Below are positions 39,134 through 47,442 of a stretch of DNA of 64,000 bases, one piece after another. Both the position numbers and the translations under genes were made by a program. The DNA lies in the NCBI GenBank assembly GCA_913776825.1, contig CAJYPV010000031.1, positions 1 through 64,000 on the forward strand. The letters run 5' to 3'. Below the pieces are notes generated by a model. That model was not told where the DNA came from and did no database searches. It saw only the letters and a program-made list of their open reading frames with translations. Position 1 is the stretch's first letter, and every line of letters begins with the position of its first letter. The stretch is from Burkholderiaceae bacterium. GTDB lineage: Bacteria > Pseudomonadota > Gammaproteobacteria > Burkholderiales > Burkholderiaceae_C.

Positions 39134-39155
39134 CTTGACCCGTTGGATCGATTCC

Positions 39156-39183
39156 TTGATACTGCACGGCTGTTCGATATAGC
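39156..39183 (+). promoter_or_regulatory. Sigma-70-type promoter of kbl
   Basis: TTGATA (39156-39161), a 16-base spacer and TATAGC (39178-39183) lie about 40 bases before the kbl ATG. The -10 sits within the palindromic operator, consistent with repression by steric block. Confidence 0.6.
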
Positions 39184-39202
39184 GAACGCGTTCGATTTAA
39201 CG
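39172..39202. promoter_or_regulatory. Probable operator of the XRE-cupin regulator
   Basis: GTTCGATATAGCGAAC (39172-39187) is an inverted repeat with 5-bp arms and a 6-base centre. A second half-similar copy, TTCGATTTAACG (39191-39202), repeats TTCGATATAGCG (39173-39184) with an 18-bp period. CGAACGCGTTCG at the junction (39183-39194, overlapping both) is itself palindromic. The site covers the kbl -10 element. Confidence 0.6.
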
Positions 39203-39225
39203 GATTGTGCCGCAGGAGCTCCCGC

Positions 39226-40440
39226 ATGACCACCCAAGCCCCGACGACCGACGACTTCTACCGCCATCTGCAGACCGAGCTGCAGGGCATCCGCGACGCC
39301 GGCTTGTTCAAGAGCGAACGCATCATCACCAGTCCGCAGGGCGCGATCGTGAAGACGCGCGATGGCCGCGAGGTGCTGAACCTGTGCGCCAACAACTATC
39401 TGGGCCTGTCGGCGCATCCGCAGGTGCTGGAAGCGGCGCATGAAGCGCTGCGCACCCATGGCTACGGCCTGTCGTCGGTGCGCTTCATCTGCGGCACGCA
39501 GGACATCCACAAGACGCTGGAGCAGCGCATCGCGCGCTTCCTGGGCACCGAAGACACCATCCTCTACGCGGCGGCGTTCGATGCCAACGGCGGCCTGTTC
39601 GAGCCGCTGCTTGGCGAGCAGGACGCGATCATCAGCGACGAGCTCAACCACGCCTCCATCATCGACGGCATCCGTCTGTGCAAGGCCAAGCGCTACCGCT
39701 ACAAGCACAACGACATGGTCGACCTGGAGCGCCAGCTGACCGAAGCCCGTGCCGCCGGCGCCCGTCATGTGATGGTCTTCACCGACGGCGTGTTCTCGAT
39801 GGACGGCACCATCGCGCAACTCGACAAGATGCGCGAGATCACCGACCGCTTCGGCGCGCTGCTGGCCATCGATGAATGCCATGCCAGCGGCTTCATGGGC
39901 AAGACCGGCCGCGGCACCCATGAGCATCGCGGCGTGTTCGGCAAGATCGACATCATCACCGGCACCCTCGGCAAGGCCCTGGGCGGCGCCTCCGGCGGCT
40001 TCACCACGGGTCGCAAGGAAGTGATCGAGCTGCTGCGCCAGCGTTCGCGCCCCTATCTGTTCTCGAACACGGTCGCGCCCAGCATCGTCGGTGCATCCAT
40101 CGCCGTGCTGGATCTGCTGGAAGCCAGCACCGCGCTGCGAGACAAGCTCGAGGCCAACACCGCCTATTTCCGTGAGGCGATTCAGCAAGCCGGCTTCCAG
40201 ATCAAGCCGGGCACCCATCCGATCGTCCCGGTGATGCTGTTCGACGCCGTCAAGGCGCAGCAGCTCAGCGCGCGTCTGCTGGAGCTGGGCGTCTATGCGG
40301 TCGGCTTCTTCTATCCGGTCGTGCCCAAGGAGCAGGCGCGGGTGCGGGTGCAGATCTCGGCCGTGCATGAGCGCGAGCACCTGGAACGCGCCGTCGCCGC
40401 CTTCGCCCAGGCGGGCCGAGAGCTGGGGCTGATTGGCTGA
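39226..40440 (+). CDS. kbl: Glycine C-acetyltransferase (2-amino-3-ketobutyrate CoA ligase)
   Basis: A PLP enzyme converting 2-amino-3-oxobutanoate plus CoA to glycine and acetyl-CoA, the second step of threonine catabolism. The 404-residue protein has the alpha-oxoamine synthase signature, with PLP lysine K250 in GTLGKALGGASGGF. Other landmarks are CANNYLGLSAHP, GYGLSSVRFICGTQ, DELNHASIIDGIRL and DECHASGFMG. The ATG at 39226 follows CAGGAG at a good distance. The dehydrogenase of the preceding step is encoded next, 145 bases downstream, on the same strand. Confidence 0.96.
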   Translation: MTTQAPTTDDFYRHLQTELQGIRDAGLFKSERIITSPQGAIVKTRDGREVLNLCANNYLGLSAHPQVLEAAHEALRTHGYGLSSVRFICGTQDIHKTLEQRIARFLGTEDTILYAAAFDANGGLFEPLLGEQDAIISDELNHASIIDGIRLCKAKRYRYKHNDMVDLERQLTEARAAGARHVMVFTDGVFSMDGTIAQLDKMREITDRFGALLAIDECHASGFMGKTGRGTHEHRGVFGKIDIITGTLGKALGGASGGFTTGRKEVIELLRQRSRPYLFSNTVAPSIVGASIAVLDLLEASTALRDKLEANTAYFREAIQQAGFQIKPGTHPIVPVMLFDAVKAQQLSARLLELGVYAVGFFYPVVPKEQARVRVQISAVHEREHLERAVAAFAQAGRELGLIG

Positions 40441-40500
40441 TCGGCTGATCCGGCGCGGCGCGGTGTGCCGCGTCGTCCGGCCCTCGCTTCTGTTTTTGTC

Positions 40501-40542
40501 TTCCGACTTTCGACCTTCGACTCCCGACTCCCGACTCTCGAC
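40501..40542. repeat. Six tandem heptamers, consensus TYYCGAC
   Basis: Six uninterrupted 7-bp units (TTCCGAC, TTTCGAC, CTTCGAC, TCCCGAC, TCCCGAC, TCTCGAC) lie in the gap between kbl and the threonine dehydrogenase gene. All share CGAC with a pyrimidine-rich first half. No open frame here has coding character. Confidence 0.85.
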
Positions 40543-40585
40543 TTCAGCGGCCCGCGCCCGATCTGGCAGCACGTCGCCCGAAGCA

Positions 40586-41545
40586 ATGAGCAACACGCCC
40601 ATGACCAAGATTTTGTTGATCGGCGCCAATGGCCAGATCGGTTCCGAACTGGCGGTGGCCCTGGCCCAGCGCCATGGCAACGCCCAGGTGATCACCAGCG
40701 ACGTCGCGCCGCAGGGCCGCGTGCCGCAGCTGACCCATGAGATGCTGGACGTCACCGACGCCGCCGCGCTGGCGGCGGTGGTGAAGCGCCACGGCATCAC
40801 CCAGATCTATCACCTGGCCGCTGCGCTGTCGGCCACGGGTGAGAAGCATCCGATGTGGGCCTGGGATCTGAACATGAAGGGCCTGCTGAATGTGCTGGAG
40901 CTGGCCCGCACGGTGAAGCTGGAACGGGTGTTCTGGCCCAGCTCGATCGCCGCCTTCGGTCCTCAGACGCCGCAGCAGCAGACGCCGCAAACCACGGTGA
41001 TGGATCCGACCACCATCTACGGCATCTCCAAGCTGGCCGGCGAGGGCTGGTGCCGCTGGTACCACGCCAATCACGGCGTGGATGTGCGCAGCCTGCGCTA
41101 TCCCGGCCTGATCAGCTGGAAGACCCCGCCCGGCGGCGGCACCACCGACTATGCGGTCGAGATCTTCCATGAGGCGCTCAAGCATGGCCGCTACACCTGC
41201 TTCCTGAAGGAAGACCAGGCGCTGCCGATGATGTACATGCCGGATGCGCTGCGCGCCACGCTGGAGCTGATGGAAGCCCCCGCCGAGCAGATCACCGAGT
41301 GGGGCAGCTACAACCTGGCCGGCGTGAGCTTCACCCCGGCGCAGATCGCGGCGTCCATCCGCCGCCGGATTCCCGGCTTCGAGATCGACTACGCGCCGGA
41401 TTTCCGCCAGAACATCGCCGCCAGCTGGCCGCAATCCATCGACGACACCGTCGCCCAGCGCGACTGGGGCTGGAAGCTGGGCTACGACCTGGATGCGATG
41501 GTCGATGAGATGCTCGACTCGCTGAAGGCCCAACAGGCCGCTTGA
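40586..41545 (+). CDS. L-threonine 3-dehydrogenase, short-chain epimerase type
   Basis: A 319-residue NAD-dependent extended SDR. The nucleotide motif is GANGQIGSEL near the N terminus; the catalytic pair is Y145 and K149 in TIYGISKLAGEGWCRWY. YPGLISWKTPPGGGTTDYAV and DALRATLELMEAP match the SDR-type threonine dehydrogenase, which differs from the zinc enzyme of E. coli. It oxidises threonine to 2-amino-3-oxobutanoate, the Kbl substrate. The ATG at 40586 is chosen; ATG at 40601 (MTKILLIGANG) is an alternative only 5 codons later. Confidence 0.9.
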   Translation: MSNTPMTKILLIGANGQIGSELAVALAQRHGNAQVITSDVAPQGRVPQLTHEMLDVTDAAALAAVVKRHGITQIYHLAAALSATGEKHPMWAWDLNMKGLLNVLELARTVKLERVFWPSSIAAFGPQTPQQQTPQTTVMDPTTIYGISKLAGEGWCRWYHANHGVDVRSLRYPGLISWKTPPGGGTTDYAVEIFHEALKHGRYTCFLKEDQALPMMYMPDALRATLELMEAPAEQITEWGSYNLAGVSFTPAQIAASIRRRIPGFEIDYAPDFRQNIAASWPQSIDDTVAQRDWGWKLGYDLDAMVDEMLDSLKAQQAA

Positions 41546-41590
41546 GCGATCGGCGCCCCGCAGGCGCCTTCGGCTTCGCCGACGCAAGAA

Positions 41591-41630
41591 AAAACCGACC
41601 GGGCGCGGGAGCGCGGGTCGGCTTTCTTTT
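41591..41630. terminator. Terminator after threonine operon
   Basis: CCGACC (41595-41600) pairs with GGTCGG (41616-41621) over a GC-rich inner part. AAAAAA precedes it on the left and TTTCTTTT follows on the right, so it could serve both the threonine operon and the convergent reductase gene. Confidence 0.7.
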
Positions 41631-41713
41631 GCCCAAAAGCTTGGCCAGGGGCTGATGCCGTCCGAGGGCCGGCGTCAGCTCATCCGATCGCGCTGACGCA
41701 CCGCGCGTCGGAC

Positions 41714-42751
41714 TCAGGCCGCGTGCTTGTCGGCTTCGGAGGTGAAGGCGTCCGCGTAGAACTCCTCGGCCGGCAGGCCGCATTGCGCGACGAACTCGCG
41801 CTGCGCCGACTCCACCATGATCGGCGCGCCGCAGGCATAGATCTGGTGCTGGGACAGATCCGGCAGATCGGCCATCACCGCCTGATGGACGAAGCCGGTG
41901 CGGCCGGTCCAGCCGTCGTCCGGCTTGGGTTCGGACAGGACCGGCACATAGGTCAGTTGCGGCATCGACGCGGCGGCCTGGACGGCCCAGTCATGCAGAT
42001 ACAGATCGGCCTTGGCGCGGCAGCCCCAGTACAGCGTCACCGGGCGGGTGATGCCCTGGTCCTGAATGCGCTCGAGGATCGCCTTGATCGGCGCGAATCC
42101 GGTGCCCGAGGCCAGCAGCACGATGGGCTTGTCGCTGTCCTCGCGCAGGAAGAAGCTGCCGAACGGGCCTTCCATGCGCAGGATGTCCTTTTCCTTCAGC
42201 GCGCCGAAGACATGGTCGGTAAACTTGCCGCCCGGCATGTGGCGGATGTGCAGCTCGATCGCGGGCGGCGTGCCCAGCCGGCTGGGCGCATTGGCCATCG
42301 AATAGCTGCGGCGCGCGCCGTCGCGCAGGATGAATTCGACATACTGGCCGGCGCGGAACTGCAGGTTCTGATTGGCGGGCAGTTGCAGCTTGATGACCGC
42401 CACGTCCGGCGCCGGCTTGTCCACCGACAGCACCCGGCTCGGCAGCTTCAGCACCGGGAACTCGCCCGCGCCCGGCACGGTGCGGGCTTCCAGCACGCAG
42501 TCGGTCTGCGGACGCGCGCAGCAGGTCAGCACCAGGCCCTGCGCTTCTTCCTCAGCGGACAGCGCTTTCGGCTGATGCTCGCCGTGAATGACCTGACCCT
42601 CCATCAAACGGCTCTTGCAGGAGCCGCAGGCGCCGTCCTTGCAGCCGTAGGGCAGGCCGATGCCCTGGCGAATGGCGGCGGCCAGCAGGGTTTCGTCGTC
42701 GTCGACGGAATAGGCGCGGCCGGCGGGCAGGACGGTGACCTGGAAACTCAT
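41714..42751 (-). CDS. 2Fe-2S/FAD-dependent NAD(P)H oxidoreductase (CDP-6-deoxyglucose reductase-like)
   Basis: A 345-residue electron-transfer flavoprotein. The N-terminal plant-type ferredoxin has C-x4-C-x2-C in YGCKDGACGSCKSRLMEGQV, with the fourth cysteine in VLTCCARPQ. The FNR-type FAD motif RSYSMAN and the NAD motif GTGFAPIKAIL follow, ending near CGLPAEEFYADAFTSEAD. Such proteins pass electrons from NAD(P)H to a partner oxygenase or dehydratase. No partner is adjacent, so the exact role is unknown. ATG at 42751 yields MSFQVTVLPAG. Confidence 0.88.
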   Translation of the reverse strand: MSFQVTVLPAGRAYSVDDDETLLAAAIRQGIGLPYGCKDGACGSCKSRLMEGQVIHGEHQPKALSAEEEAQGLVLTCCARPQTDCVLEARTVPGAGEFPVLKLPSRVLSVDKPAPDVAVIKLQLPANQNLQFRAGQYVEFILRDGARRSYSMANAPSRLGTPPAIELHIRHMPGGKFTDHVFGALKEKDILRMEGPFGSFFLREDSDKPIVLLASGTGFAPIKAILERIQDQGITRPVTLYWGCRAKADLYLHDWAVQAAASMPQLTYVPVLSEPKPDDGWTGRTGFVHQAVMADLPDLSQHQIYACGAPIMVESAQREFVAQCGLPAEEFYADAFTSEADKHAA

Positions 42752-42933
42752 GATCTGAAGTGGGGTGCGGAACACCCGGAAAAGTCGAATGGAGAGGAGG
42801 GCAGCGAGCCGTCCATCGAAGCCGGCCCGACGCACCCGCGGACGCTGCCGCCGCGATGTGCCGAGCTGTCAGGGGCGTGGACACTGCCCGTAAACTGGCT
42901 CGCCATTTTGCCTGAGCCCTTCTGACCGATCCG

Positions 42934-43854
42934 ATGTCTCTCATGAATCCCACCCTGTGCGGCCGATCGTCCCGTTCCCGCCGCGAGCGGCTGTTGATCG
43001 TCGGCTGCGGCGATGTCGGCCGACGTGTGCTGCGGCTGCTGAAGGGGCGCTGGACGGTGATGGCGCTGACCAGCCAGGCCGGCCGCTTGTCCGAGCTGCG
43101 CGAGGCGGGGGCGATTCCCTTGCTGGGCAACCTCGATGACCCCGCCACGCTGGGCCGGCTGGCCGGTCTCGCGGACCGGGTGCTGCATCTCGCGCCGCCC
43201 GCGACCCAGGGCCGCACCGACGAACGGACGCGGCATCTGCTGCAGGCGCTGTCGCGCAGCGCGGTGCCGCGGCGCCTGGTCTATGCCAGCACCAGCGGCG
43301 TGTATGGCGATTGCGCTGGCGCGCTGATCGACGAAACGCGTCCGGTCAATCCGGCCAATGAGCGCGCATGGCGTCGCGTCGATGCGGAGGATCAACTGCG
43401 GCAGTGGGGCCGGGTGACCGGTTGCGCCGTGACGGTGTTGCGGGTGCCCGGCATCTACGCTTACGACCGGGAGGGCGGCCATCCCCGCGAACGCCTGGCC
43501 AAGGGGCTGCCGGTGCTGCGACCGGAGGACGATGTCTTCACCAACCACATCCAGGCCGATGACCTGGCGCGCGCCTGCGTGCTGTCGCTGATGCGCGGCC
43601 CGACCACGGTGCTGAATGCCAACGACGACAGCGAGATGCGCATGGGCGACTACATGGCGCTGGCCGCCTCGCTCTGCGGTCTGCCGGCGCCGGCGCGCAT
43701 CAGCCGTGCGGAGGCGCAGACGGTGTTCTCGCCGATGCAGATGAGCTTCCTGAATGAATCGCGGCGCTTGGACAACCATCGCCTGAAGCAGCGCTTGCGG
43801 CTGTCGTTGCGCTATCCGACGCCTGCGCAAGGATTGATGGCGGTCGAACGCTGA
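42934..43854 (+). CDS. SDR-family NAD(P)-binding protein, YeeZ-like
   Basis: A 306-residue protein with a Rossmann motif RLLIVGCGDVGRRVLRLL near residue 20. The later segments YASTSGVYGDCAG, RVPGIYAYDREGGHPRERLA and FTNHIQADDLARAC are typical of atypical extended SDRs such as YeeZ. The canonical YxxxK catalytic pair is not seen, so it may bind nucleotide without classical SDR chemistry. It is divergent from the flavin reductase, with 182 bases between starts. ATG at 42934 or 42946 may be the start; neither has a strong ribosome-binding site. Confidence 0.8.
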   Translation: MSLMNPTLCGRSSRSRRERLLIVGCGDVGRRVLRLLKGRWTVMALTSQAGRLSELREAGAIPLLGNLDDPATLGRLAGLADRVLHLAPPATQGRTDERTRHLLQALSRSAVPRRLVYASTSGVYGDCAGALIDETRPVNPANERAWRRVDAEDQLRQWGRVTGCAVTVLRVPGIYAYDREGGHPRERLAKGLPVLRPEDDVFTNHIQADDLARACVLSLMRGPTTVLNANDDSEMRMGDYMALAASLCGLPAPARISRAEAQTVFSPMQMSFLNESRRLDNHRLKQRLRLSLRYPTPAQGLMAVER

Positions 43855-44038
43855 CACGCTGCTGAACGGCCGGCGCGAACGTGGAGCCGCGCCGCCGATA
43901 TTGAATGGGCGCAATGCCGCGATCCCGCGATGCAGCGATCCCGCGATCCCGTCATCTCGCCTTCCGGTCTTTCCGACGCTCCGAGTTCGCGACGATGTGC
44001 TCACGCCATGAGACGTTCCATTCCGTCCGCCCATGGCA

Positions 44039-44062
44039 AAGAAGCCGCAATCGCGGCTTCTT
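44039..44062. terminator. Hairpin terminator between convergent SDR and rhomboid genes
   Basis: AAGAAGCCGC pairs perfectly with GCGGCTTCTT around loop AATC. Short A/T tails on both sides fit a bidirectional terminator. Confidence 0.7.
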
Positions 44063-44098
44063 GAACTTGAAAAGCGGAAAGCGCCCGAACCGCGCCGC

Positions 44099-44686
44099 TC
44101 AGCGCCGGCGCGCGCCGCGCCAGTAGTTGAACAGCAGCCAGGCGCCGAGCATGCCGCCCAGGTGGGCGAAGTGGGCGATGCCGCCACCGCCGGTGATGCC
44201 CAGCAGCAATTCCAGCGCGCCGAAGATGGCGACGAACACCTTCGCCTTCATCGGGATCGGAGGGAACAGCGGCATGATGATGCGGTCCGGGAACAGCAGG
44301 CCGTAGGACAGCAGCAAGCCGAAGAGCGCGCCGGAGGCGCCGACGGTCGGCGCGGTGGAGCCCATCACCAGCGTGAACACGAGTTGCGCGGCGGCCGCGG
44401 TCAGCGTGCTGGCGACCAGCATCTGCGTGTAGCGCTTGCCACCCCACACGGTCTCGAGCTCCGAGCCGAACATCCACAGGCCCAGCATGTTGAAGAACAG
44501 GTGCCAGGCGTCGCCATGCAGGAAGGCGTAGGTGATGGGTTGCCAGAAATTGAAGTAGCCGCTGTTCAGCGGCCACAGGGCCAGCATGACCTGCAGGCCT
44601 CCCAGGCCCGACACCAGTTCGAGCAGACAGAACACCCCCACGCAGATGAGCATGAAGGCTTTGGTGACGGGCGGAATGAATGGCAT
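44099..44686 (-). CDS. Rhomboid-family intramembrane serine protease
   Basis: A 195-residue six-helix membrane protein. The catalytic serine is in GASGALFGLLLSYG and the catalytic histidine in HFAHLGGMLGAWLLF. The loop WQPITYAFLHGDAWHLFFNM followed by LGLWMFGSELE is the conserved L1/helix-2 region with its HxxxHxxxN pattern. It should cleave within membrane-spanning substrates. The ATG at 44686 is preferred; a TTG six codons upstream is possible. It ends in the basic run RGARRR. Confidence 0.92.
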   Translation of the reverse strand: MPFIPPVTKAFMLICVGVFCLLELVSGLGGLQVMLALWPLNSGYFNFWQPITYAFLHGDAWHLFFNMLGLWMFGSELETVWGGKRYTQMLVASTLTAAAAQLVFTLVMGSTAPTVGASGALFGLLLSYGLLFPDRIIMPLFPPIPMKAKVFVAIFGALELLLGITGGGGIAHFAHLGGMLGAWLLFNYWRGARRR

Positions 44687-44704
44687 GTCGGAGGGCGTCT
44701 TCAA

Positions 44705-45092
44705 CGAAAGCTAGTGAAGGCGCCGCCGCGCGGCGCAAGCGAGGATCTCAGCGTCCCAATCGACGCAGAGTGTCCGGGCGAGTGTAGCCGCGCTTGGTGG
44801 AAGGACGGATCGGTGCGGGCGCTGGCCGATATCGACCGGACAGCCATCAAGTCGCAACTCGCGAGCAAAGCGCTCAGGAAGCGGCGGCGCCGTCTGCGGA
44901 CAGGCACTCGGCCTGTGACGGCGCGAGACGTGGCGGCGCCATTGAACGATTGACCAACGAATGACCCAACGATCAAACGACCAAGCAATCGAACGAGGCA
45001 GGAATTCGGGGGGGAGTTGGGGCCGGACTCGCAGCGAAGCGAGACAAGCGACAGGCGGCATGATTTGCTGATGACGCGGACCAGGAGAGACC
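44705..45092. other. Intergenic region between rhomboid gene and tRNA-Leu(CAA)
   Basis: About 388 bases without a supported gene. The left part is GC-rich. The segment 44941-45000 is A/C-rich and holds imperfect direct repeats beginning AACGA (44945, 44956, 44968). The rhomboid promoter should lie here, but no clear hexamer pair was seen. Confidence 0.5.
44945..44982. repeat. Three imperfect 11-15 bp direct repeats
   Basis: AACGATTGACC, AACGAATGACCC and AACGATCAAACGACC follow one another without gaps in an A-rich stretch that contrasts with the surrounding GC-rich DNA. Confidence 0.5.
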
Positions 45093-45177
45093 TGGTGCCC
45101 GGAGCCGGACTCGAACCGGCACACCTTGCGGCGGGGGATTTTGAGTCCCCTGCGTCTACCGATTTCGCCATCCGGGC
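45093..45177 (-). tRNA. tRNA-Leu (anticodon CAA)
   Basis: An 85-base class II tRNA on the minus strand. The 5' GCCCGGA pairs with TCCGGGC, followed by A discriminator and encoded CCA. The anticodon stem GGGGA/TCCCC encloses CTCAAAA, giving CAA (Leu UUG). The D-arm TGGCGAAATCGGTAGAC and T-arm GGTTCGAGTCC are standard. Confidence 0.97.
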
Positions 45178-45344
45178 GGCATCAGCAAATGCGCTTGGGA
45201 CTGTGGGCGACCTATTGAAGACAAGCCGCGAATCAGGAGCAGCGGAGCGCTGCTCACCTGGGTTGTTTTAAAGGCAACCCACCGGTCCCGAAGAGAAAAG
45301 CATTATGCCATGCAAAGTTGATCGCTCCTGAGAGAATGGCTCGC

Positions 45345-46274
45345 ATGAGTGACGCAAACGAATTCGATCCGGCGGGCTATCCCACCCTGGAAGATGTGAT
45401 CGGCAAGACGCCGCTGGTGCGATTGCAGCGGGTGCTGGGTCCGGAGCTGGCCGCGCGCGGCAATGTGCTGCTGGCCAAGCTGGAGGGCAACAACCCGGCG
45501 GGCTCGGTGAAGGACCGCCCCGCCATCAGTATGATCCGGCGCGCGGAAGAGCGCGGCGAAATCAAGCCGGGCGATACGCTGATCGAGGCGACCTCCGGCA
45601 ACACCGGCATCGCCCTGGCCATGGCCGCAGCGATTCGCGGCTACCGGATGGTGCTGATCATGCCGGAGGACCTGTCGATCGAGCGCGCCCAGACGATGAA
45701 GGCGTTCGGCGCCGAATTGATCCTGACGCCGCGCTCCGGCGGCATGGAATATGCGCGTGACCTGGCGGAGCAAATGCAGCGCGATGGCAAGGGTCGGGTG
45801 CTGGATCAATTCGCCAATGCCGACAACCCGCGCATCCATTACGAGACCACCGGGCCGGAGATCTGGCAGGACACCGGCGGCCGCATCACCCATTTCGTCA
45901 GCGCAATGGGGACGACCGGCACCATCACCGGCACCTCCCGTTTCCTGAAAGAGCAGAACGCCGACGTGCGCATCGTCGGCGCGCAGCCCGCAGAGGGATC
46001 ACGCATTCCCGGCATTCGCAAATGGCCGCAAGCCTATCTGCCGAAGATCTATCGGCCGGAGACGGTCGACGAGCTGGTGCTGGTCAGCCAATCCGATGCG
46101 GAAGACATGGCGCGCCGCCTGGCGCGGGAAGAGGGATTGTTCGCCGGCATCTCCGCGGCGGGCGCCTGCTGGGTCGCGCTGCAACTGGCCCGTCAGGTGT
46201 CGAACGCGACGATCGTCTTCGTGGTCTGCGACCGCGGGGACCGGTATCTGTCGACCGGCGTGTTTCCCGCCTGA
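45345..46274 (+). CDS. cysM: Cysteine synthase B
   Basis: A PLP enzyme making cysteine from O-acetylserine and sulfide or thiosulfate. The 309-residue protein has the PLP lysine K56 in NNPAGSVKDRPA, the substrate loop EATSGNTGIALAMAAAIRGY, and the phosphate-binding GTTGTITG. The CysM-type segment EGSRIPGIRKWPQAYLPKIY separates it from CysK. The ATG at 45345 is chosen because GAGAG lies 10 bases upstream; ATG at 45336 overlaps that site. A gggttg/caaccc hairpin precedes the gene. Confidence 0.94.
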   Translation: MSDANEFDPAGYPTLEDVIGKTPLVRLQRVLGPELAARGNVLLAKLEGNNPAGSVKDRPAISMIRRAEERGEIKPGDTLIEATSGNTGIALAMAAAIRGYRMVLIMPEDLSIERAQTMKAFGAELILTPRSGGMEYARDLAEQMQRDGKGRVLDQFANADNPRIHYETTGPEIWQDTGGRITHFVSAMGTTGTITGTSRFLKEQNADVRIVGAQPAEGSRIPGIRKWPQAYLPKIYRPETVDELVLVSQSDAEDMARRLAREEGLFAGISAAGACWVALQLARQVSNATIVFVVCDRGDRYLSTGVFPA

Positions 46275-46421
46275 GATTGATCCGGCTGGCGAGCGGCGAC
46301 CACGAAGAAATCCCTGCGGGTGCAGAGTCAGGTGAGCGTTCGTGGTCGGCGCTGGACGTCTGACGCCATGGTCTGATACCGACATCGAGCCGTGTGCATC
46401 GCCGACCGAGGACCCATCGAC

Positions 46422-46949
46422 ATGAGCTTTCGCTACTGCCCCCAATGCGCCACCGAGCTGCAATGGATCGAACGCCCGGAAGACGGCGGGCCCAAGACGC
46501 GCCTGCGCTGCCCAGCCTGTGATTTCAGTCATTGGGACAATCCGACGCCGGTGCTGGCAGCGGTGGTGGAATGCGTCGACCGGGAGGGCCAGGTCTTGCT
46601 GGCCCGCAATGCGGCCTGGCCGATGCGCTTCTTCGGCTTGATCACCGGCTTCATGGAAGCGGGAGAATCGCCCGAAGAAGGCATCCGGCGCGAAGTGCTT
46701 GAAGAGACTTCGCTGGAAGCGCTTGGCTGCGAGCTGATCGGGGTCTACGATTTCCAGAAGAAGAATCAGGTCATCATCGCGTACCACGTGCCGGCGCAGG
46801 GACAGATCCAGCTGTCGCCGGAGCTGTTGGAATACACGCTCACACCGCCGGAGCAACTGGAGTGCTGGCCTGCGGGCACCGGTCAGGCGCTGGCGGATTG
46901 GCTGACACGCCGAGGGCTGACGCCTCGCTGGATGCCGCCGCGCAGCTGA
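46422..46949 (+). CDS. Nudix hydrolase with N-terminal zinc ribbon
   Basis: A 175-residue protein. A zinc ribbon (YCPQCATEL ... LRCPACDFSHWDNPTPV) precedes a Nudix domain, the arrangement of NADH pyrophosphatase NudC and its relatives. The Nudix box GFMEAGESPEEGIRREVLEE then TSLE keeps the metal-binding REVLEE core. The position that is normally Gly in EExG is Ser, however. NAD(H) or another nucleoside diphosphate derivative is a plausible substrate, not proven. It follows cysM by 147 bases. Confidence 0.88.
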   Translation: MSFRYCPQCATELQWIERPEDGGPKTRLRCPACDFSHWDNPTPVLAAVVECVDREGQVLLARNAAWPMRFFGLITGFMEAGESPEEGIRREVLEETSLEALGCELIGVYDFQKKNQVIIAYHVPAQGQIQLSPELLEYTLTPPEQLECWPAGTGQALADWLTRRGLTPRWMPPRS

Positions 46950-47046
46950 GCGTCGGTCAACAGGCGGGCGCCGGCGAGGCGCGCTGGCCAGAATCCGTCC
47001 GCAGAGGCGCAGTCGCGCCGGCGGCAACGAACATCAGGAACTCATC

Positions 47047-47274
47047 ATGGACATTCACAAGGAACTCGACACCCGCGGCCTGAACTGCCCGCTGCCCATC
47101 TTGAAGGCCAAGAAGGCGCTGGCCGACATGGAGAGCGGTCAACTGCTCAAGGTCGTCGCCACCGATCCCGGTTCCAACCGAGACTTCCAGGCGTTTGCGC
47201 GTCAGACCGGCAATGAGCTGGTGGAGCAGACCACCGTGGGCGACGACTTCATCCATGTGCTGAAGCGCCGCTGA
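47047..47274 (+). CDS. TusA/SirA-like sulfur-carrier protein
   Basis: A 75-residue protein with the CPxP signature (C14-P-L-P) in LDTRGLNCPLPILKAKKALA. In TusA-family proteins this cysteine carries a persulfide. The rest (VVATDPGSNRDFQAFARQTG) has the expected alpha/beta layout. Closeness to cysM fits sulfur transfer, but the partner is unknown. It is the last gene before a shared terminator. Confidence 0.9.
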   Translation: MDIHKELDTRGLNCPLPILKAKKALADMESGQLLKVVATDPGSNRDFQAFARQTGNELVEQTTVGDDFIHVLKRR

Positions 47275-47328
47275 GCCACCGCAGCGACGGATCGGCGGTC
47301 GCTCGAATCAGCGCTTGCCGCAACAACG

Positions 47329-47356
47329 ACAAAGGCCACGCAAGCGTGGCCTTTGT
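47329..47356. terminator. Bidirectional terminator between tusA-like gene and galU
   Basis: ACAAAGGCCACGC pairs perfectly with GCGTGGCCTTTGT. The A/T-rich stem ends serve transcripts from either side of these convergent genes. Confidence 0.85.
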
Positions 47357-47442
47357 TGTGTCGGGGCGCTGAGGACGGGGAGGGCGCTTCGCGTGCGGCG
47401 ATGCCGCCTGGCCCGCCTGGCCCGTCGCCGCTGACGCGGGCT

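Noticed and set aside
43917-43950. Direct repeat GCGATCCCGCGAT, two copies 17 bp apart, after the SDR gene
   Set aside because: Only two copies with no symmetry or neighbouring mobile element; probably chance duplication in low-complexity DNA.
44701-45171. Minus-strand open frame reading through tRNA-Leu(CAA)
   Set aside because: It translates the tRNA gene itself (MAKSVDAGDSKSPA-type sequence) and is an artefact of tRNA-Leu.
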